Shown piece by piece: positions 39,473-43,209 of a stretch of 43,209 nt of DNA. Source of the DNA: Bryobacteraceae bacterium (GTDB lineage: Bacteria > Acidobacteriota > Terriglobia > Bryobacterales > Bryobacteraceae); contig JASHSS010000035.1 of NCBI GenBank assembly GCA_030038565.1, positions 1 through 43,209 of the forward strand. The letters run 5' to 3'. The position numbers and the translations under genes were made by a program. Numbering within the stretch: the first letter of the stretch is position 1; the number at the start of each line of letters is the position of its first letter. Under the pieces are notes generated by a model. It was not told where the DNA came from. It saw only the letters and a list, made by a program, of their open reading frames with translations, and did no database searches.

Positions 39473-40947
39473 ACGGATTGCCCCAATCAAACAGTCCTCA
39501 CACCCCGCGGCTCCGATATCGGAAGCGTGTATACAGCTACCACCGCGAAAAGTTCAAATGCCAAACGCGAAGCCAAATCACAGAGCGGTGGTTGGCGGAC
39601 AAGACCTTCGCCATGATACCGAGACGATTCTTCCCGTATTTGTTTAGAATCACTGGATCTAAGCGCGAGTTGGCGGTCCTTCTCGCCGTTATCGATTTTA
39701 GTGTCTGCAGGCCAGCTCTCGATTTCAAGGGGCCGGAAAAGAATAAGGTGGAGCAGGCCCTTGAGGGAAGGTATTACACACCGCCGTTGGTAGGGCCGGA
39801 CATCGCCGGTATGTCCGACATCAATGAGAATGGGATCGCCGCGGCGTTTGAGGAAGAAGTTCGCAATGGTGTTATCGAGCGCAAATGTGGATGCAGCGCG
39901 GGCCGCATATGCGGCAACCAAGCGGACCATCACAGCTACCGCTGCCGGTTTGACAACTGGCCCAACATCAAACGCGAGGACATCTGGGAGGATCGCAATG
40001 GAGTCCATGACCCGGATACCGGCCGATTTGCGCCCAAGAAGCCAGTCTGCTCCGAAGGACTGGGAAGTGACAGTCCGATCCAGGCGGAACAGGATCAGTT
40101 AGTTACATCCGAGCCCGCAGCCGCAACTGGGTTCCGCCCATCGGATCCCGGCGCACAAGCGCATCCAGGCGATGGCAGTGAAGTTAAGGATTCTCACTGT
40201 GATGCAACAGGTTTCTCTGTCGATGAGTTGGCAAGTCAATCTCGTCCAATGGATCGAGTCACTCTGGCAATCCCCACGAAGCCCGTCGAGATTCAGGCTG
40301 GCCAAACCGTCATGATAGCCTCGAAGCCAATCCCGGTTCATTGTAAAAACGAGATGTCGGCTCCGACACTCGTCTCGGCCAGCATTCCGCCGAATGGGCA
40401 GGGCTTCTGCTTTCATATTCACCAAACTGCGGAGGCACTGTCCAGACACGGACCCTCGTTCGCCGCGCCTGCAGTTGACCTGCCAGCATCGTTTGCCGCT
40501 CCATCAGCTGGCAGTGATCCCTGCGCGCGAAGTAGTGGAGCGCCGCCATCCAAGGCCACTTCCACGTCGCGGGATGCTCTGATCGCGGGCCTGAGTGAGC
40601 GCAAGATCGCCTGTGAGCCGAGCTATGCCGACCAAGTCCTCCAAAACCTCGCACCTGCATCGCTGGCATATTTTTTTGAGTGCCTCGATGTTGAGGCCGC
40701 GGGCAAGCGCAAAGCTCGAAAGCCCTTTAATCCTGCCCGGTACCTCCACGTCATCGCCGAACAGGTATGCGTCAAGTGGAAGACTGCAGTTTTGCCACGC
40801 CAGCACGCCGAGGAAGCCGCGGCGCAGGACCGTCGGAAGGAGGAGATCACCGAGTGGCTGCGCATGCTGGCAGACCCGAAAATATCTAAGGAAGATCACC
40901 AAGTCGTCCGCGAGTGCCTCCACAAGGCTGGCCATACCTTCACGTAG
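39469..40947 (+). CDS. Candidate mobile-element replication protein (hypothetical)
   Basis: ATGA overlap with the CHC2 gene; N-terminal region resembling winged-helix replication/helicase-loader proteins (FPYLFRITGSKRELAVLLAVIDFS) plus Cys/His cluster CGCSAGRICGNQADHHSYRC. Confidence 0.55.
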   Translation: MNGLPQSNSPHTPRLRYRKRVYSYHREKFKCQTRSQITERWLADKTFAMIPRRFFPYLFRITGSKRELAVLLAVIDFSVCRPALDFKGPEKNKVEQALEGRYYTPPLVGPDIAGMSDINENGIAAAFEEEVRNGVIERKCGCSAGRICGNQADHHSYRCRFDNWPNIKREDIWEDRNGVHDPDTGRFAPKKPVCSEGLGSDSPIQAEQDQLVTSEPAAATGFRPSDPGAQAHPGDGSEVKDSHCDATGFSVDELASQSRPMDRVTLAIPTKPVEIQAGQTVMIASKPIPVHCKNEMSAPTLVSASIPPNGQGFCFHIHQTAEALSRHGPSFAAPAVDLPASFAAPSAGSDPCARSSGAPPSKATSTSRDALIAGLSERKIACEPSYADQVLQNLAPASLAYFFECLDVEAAGKRKARKPFNPARYLHVIAEQVCVKWKTAVLPRQHAEEAAAQDRRKEEITEWLRMLADPKISKEDHQVVRECLHKAGHTFT

Positions 40948-41422
40948 GTGTGTTCGGGTTTGTGCGGCCATGGCTTTGCTGTCCGTCATCGACCGGACAA
41001 ACGTCTCAAAAGTATTCGGCCGAAGTCACTGAAATTCAGCGCGAGCGTGCGCTGCTCGCGGGAACACCGTAGGGTGGGGCACCGTGGCCCGCTCACACAA
41101 TCCACCTGAAGGCACGCTTGGGCGCGAATGTTCGGCACGTCGCAAGCAGCCGAAGGGCTGGTGAAGCGCATTCAAACCTGGTGCATCCGACCACACCGAA
41201 CACGGGGCCGTGTAGCTGTCGCTCATCAGCTCATGGTGTGGGATAGTTTCTCTGCCCCAGGAATGGGTGAGCCGGTGGGCTGGCCTTTCTCGCCAGGCGC
41301 CCCACTCGGCCTCCGCCAATCTCCCGCCTCCCTTCTTTCGCGAGCATTCTAAGTAATATCTGATGCGCATCGCAGTATCTAACCCGCGCGTTCTCTTACA
41401 TATCCATTCGTGAAGCAGCTCC

Positions 41423-41468
41423 TTTGACGTCAGCGACTTGCTCCATTTGACATCAGCGACTCGCTCCA
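41423..41468. repeat. 23-bp tandem duplication
   Basis: tttgacgtcagcgacttgctcca / tttgacatcagcgactcgctcca, 21/23 identical. Confidence 0.85.
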
Positions 41469-41597
41469 TTGCTTGTTGGCCAGTGGCTCCAATAGACGTT
41501 GCCACGGTAGCTTTACCCCCGAGGGCGCGAGGGGATGGGGAACATTGTCTTATCTCAACCGGGCGCGCGGCGCTGTAGCCGGAAGTACCTTTCGGGA

Positions 41598-41672
41598 TTA
41601 TCAGCTCGACCGGGGGCAACGGGACCAACGGCTACTCCGGAGACAGGGGCTGGCGGCTGGCGCAACATCTTC
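41598..41672 (+). pseudogene. Possible NHL-repeat protein remnant
   Basis: IISSTGGNGTNGYSGDRGWRLAQH resembles the acidobacterial NHL motif NGTNGYSGDGGPATxAQL, with frame damage. Confidence 0.35.
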
Positions 41673-41944
41673 CCGAAAGGGCAGCGTGGTTTGCTCGGGC
41701 TGATGGCACCGGGTTGGCGGCCTTGGCGGCCCCCGGAAGGATGTTTTCGAGCGTCAGGGGCTGGTTCGGCACGTATTTCTAGACGCGGATCAGGGCGGTC
41801 GGGCTACCAAATGTACGAGGAGAATTGGACTGTCGAAGTGCGCACCGATGAGTGAACAGGCTGCAATTTGCCCACGGCTGGTTATCTGTCAATCAGCCGG
41901 GGAAGAAGGCTGGAAAGAGAGGAACGCGCCCGCGAGCGCGACGT

Positions 41945-42090
41945 GAGGGTCGCCGAATGCGCGGCGGGGGATCAACGCGTCCGCCTGGTGGTGATCCCCG
42001 GCTCGGGCAAACCCGCCGCTGGCCGCGCGGGCACGGCGGGAGGGTCGCCGCATGCGCGGCCGGAGGATGAACGCGTCCGCCTGGCGGTCA
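41945..42090. repeat. Two divergent direct-repeat units, about 95 bp apart
   Basis: gagggtcgccgaatgcgcggcgggggatcaacgcgtccgcctggtggt and gagggtcgccgcatgcgcggccggaggatgaacgcgtccgcctggcggt. Confidence 0.8.
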
Positions 42091-42151
42091 GTTCCTGACA
42101 ATGTGAGAAGACATCACCTGAGCAGGCACTATAAGCCCGAGGAAAGGCTTG

Positions 42152-42640
42152 ATGGCGAAAAAGAGTGTAGCGTGGTCGACAACAGGGATCAGGAGAATTC
42201 TTCGCAATCACGGCGCGGCCGTCGGAGGCCGGGTTACACGCCTGTTCTGCGTTGACGCGGTCACGTGTTGTGAGCTGGATAACGGCCTGCTTATTGGCGG
42301 TCAAGTCGCCAAACACGGTAGTATCGAATTAGTCGTGGCGCGCCCTGAACATTTGCCCGCCGAGTTCAGCACTGGCCGAAAAAGCGCACCCAGGGCTATG
42401 GAACTAATCCTGCTCGGCCGTACGTTTCGCGGGATAGTGGGACATCCTAAGAGCGGCGATGTGTCCTTCGATTTTGGACGCTACAGATTACGCTTCCATC
42501 GCCTTGAGTGTGGGATCTCCATCGAAATAGGCATCGATCAAACAGGATTCTACGACCTGACCGAGGATAGCCATTTGTCAATCGACGACCAGATAATGGC
42601 AGCACAAGACCTTGCGCGAGCCGAGCATAGGCCCTCTTGA
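42152..42640 (+). CDS. Orphan hypothetical protein
   Basis: 162-aa ORF MAKKSVAWSTTGIRRILRNHGAAVGGRVTRLF...GRTFRGIVGHPKSGDVSFDFGRYRLRFHRLECG; no recognised family. Confidence 0.5.
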   Translation: MAKKSVAWSTTGIRRILRNHGAAVGGRVTRLFCVDAVTCCELDNGLLIGGQVAKHGSIELVVARPEHLPAEFSTGRKSAPRAMELILLGRTFRGIVGHPKSGDVSFDFGRYRLRFHRLECGISIEIGIDQTGFYDLTEDSHLSIDDQIMAAQDLARAEHRPS

Positions 42641-42776
42641 CACGGGACTCTCGGAGCTCGCGCGTAAGGAATACCGGATACCTCTCCAGCCCACGGCATA
42701 CGGATCCGGACCTGCAACGCGATAGTCCCATCCCGGCGGGCCGCATACTCGCGCATCGCCCGGTTCCGCATCTCTA

Positions 42777-43209
42777 CCAATGTCTACCGTCCCTACGCGC
42801 GCGCGAGGGAAACACAGGAGTTACGGTCGGATCCCGCGCCGCCCAACGTCTGGCTGCGGGGCAGGGGGGAGGGTCGCTGCTGCGCGTCCGTTCGCCGGAA
42901 AGCGGCCGGGACAATCGATTCGCCTGGCGGCGATCCACGGCTCGGGCACTGCGCCACCGGCCGCGCGGCCCGGCCCGACGTGACGGACGTTGGCGGTGGG
43001 CACGGCGACGAGACACTTTTCCCCCCAGCGCGCAGGGCCGAACACGAGCACGCTGAGGAACGCGCCTCCCAACGGCGGCGATGCCATCGCAGACGACGTC
43101 GTTCGGGCCGCGACCAATGTCCACCCCTCCACGCGCGCGCGAGGGAAACACAGGAGTTACGGTCGGAGGATTCGCCCGCGCGAGTGCCGCGGGGCACTGC
43201 GGGAGGGTC
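42777..43209. repeat. Direct repeat of about 335-bp period, truncated by the window edge
   Basis: ccaatgt...acgcgcgcgcgagggaaacacaggagttacggtcgga at 42777-42831 and 43114-43167 (identical about 37-bp core); gagggtc follows each at a similar offset (about 42870 and about 43203). Confidence 0.75.

Noticed and set aside
42777-43167. Diversity-generating retroelement template/variable repeats
   Set aside because: Differences between copies are not adenine-biased and no reverse transcriptase is present in the window.
42793-43197. 134-aa minus-strand ORF with SDRNSCVSLARA at both ends
   Set aside because: The peptide repetition only reflects the underlying DNA direct repeat; Arg/Ser/Pro-rich translation looks non-coding.
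42777-43209. CRISPR array
   Set aside because: Repeat period is about 335 bp, with only two copies visible and no cas genes.

Overview
High-GC window that reads like an Acidobacteria (Solibacter/Bryobacter-like) chromosome; this lineage call comes from gene content and repeat style and was not tested. About 1-38.65 kb is a densely packed, mostly housekeeping and metabolic chromosome: secreted IPT-like protein, TPR protein, QueG, a membrane MutS-like ATPase, two DUF1080 proteins, HAD phosphatase, alpha/beta hydrolase, fused TrpE-TrpG, Bcp peroxiredoxin, GatB, two Gfo/Idh/MocA oxidoreductases, an APC permease, a frameshifted MetE-like gene, a histidine kinase/response regulator pair, a CzcA/CusA-type tripartite RND pump, a membrane-anchored five-CxxCH cytochrome with TPR next to FG-GAP/UnbV proteins, an amidase and ArgS. 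At 38701-38745 there is a clean 45-bp 3' fragment of a tRNA-Gly(TCC) gene, starting in the anticodon loop, with no matching 5' half. It looks like one attachment-site end of an integrated element. Right of it the character changes: a CHC2-only primase zinc-finger protein translationally coupled to a candidate replication protein, gene-poor degenerate DNA, an orphan ORF, and divergent direct repeats (about 335 bp period) that run off the window edge. The main leads are this candidate integrative element, the terminal repeats, and a 22-bp-spaced AAAGATAG motif pair found in two intergenic regions of the RND/two-component locus.
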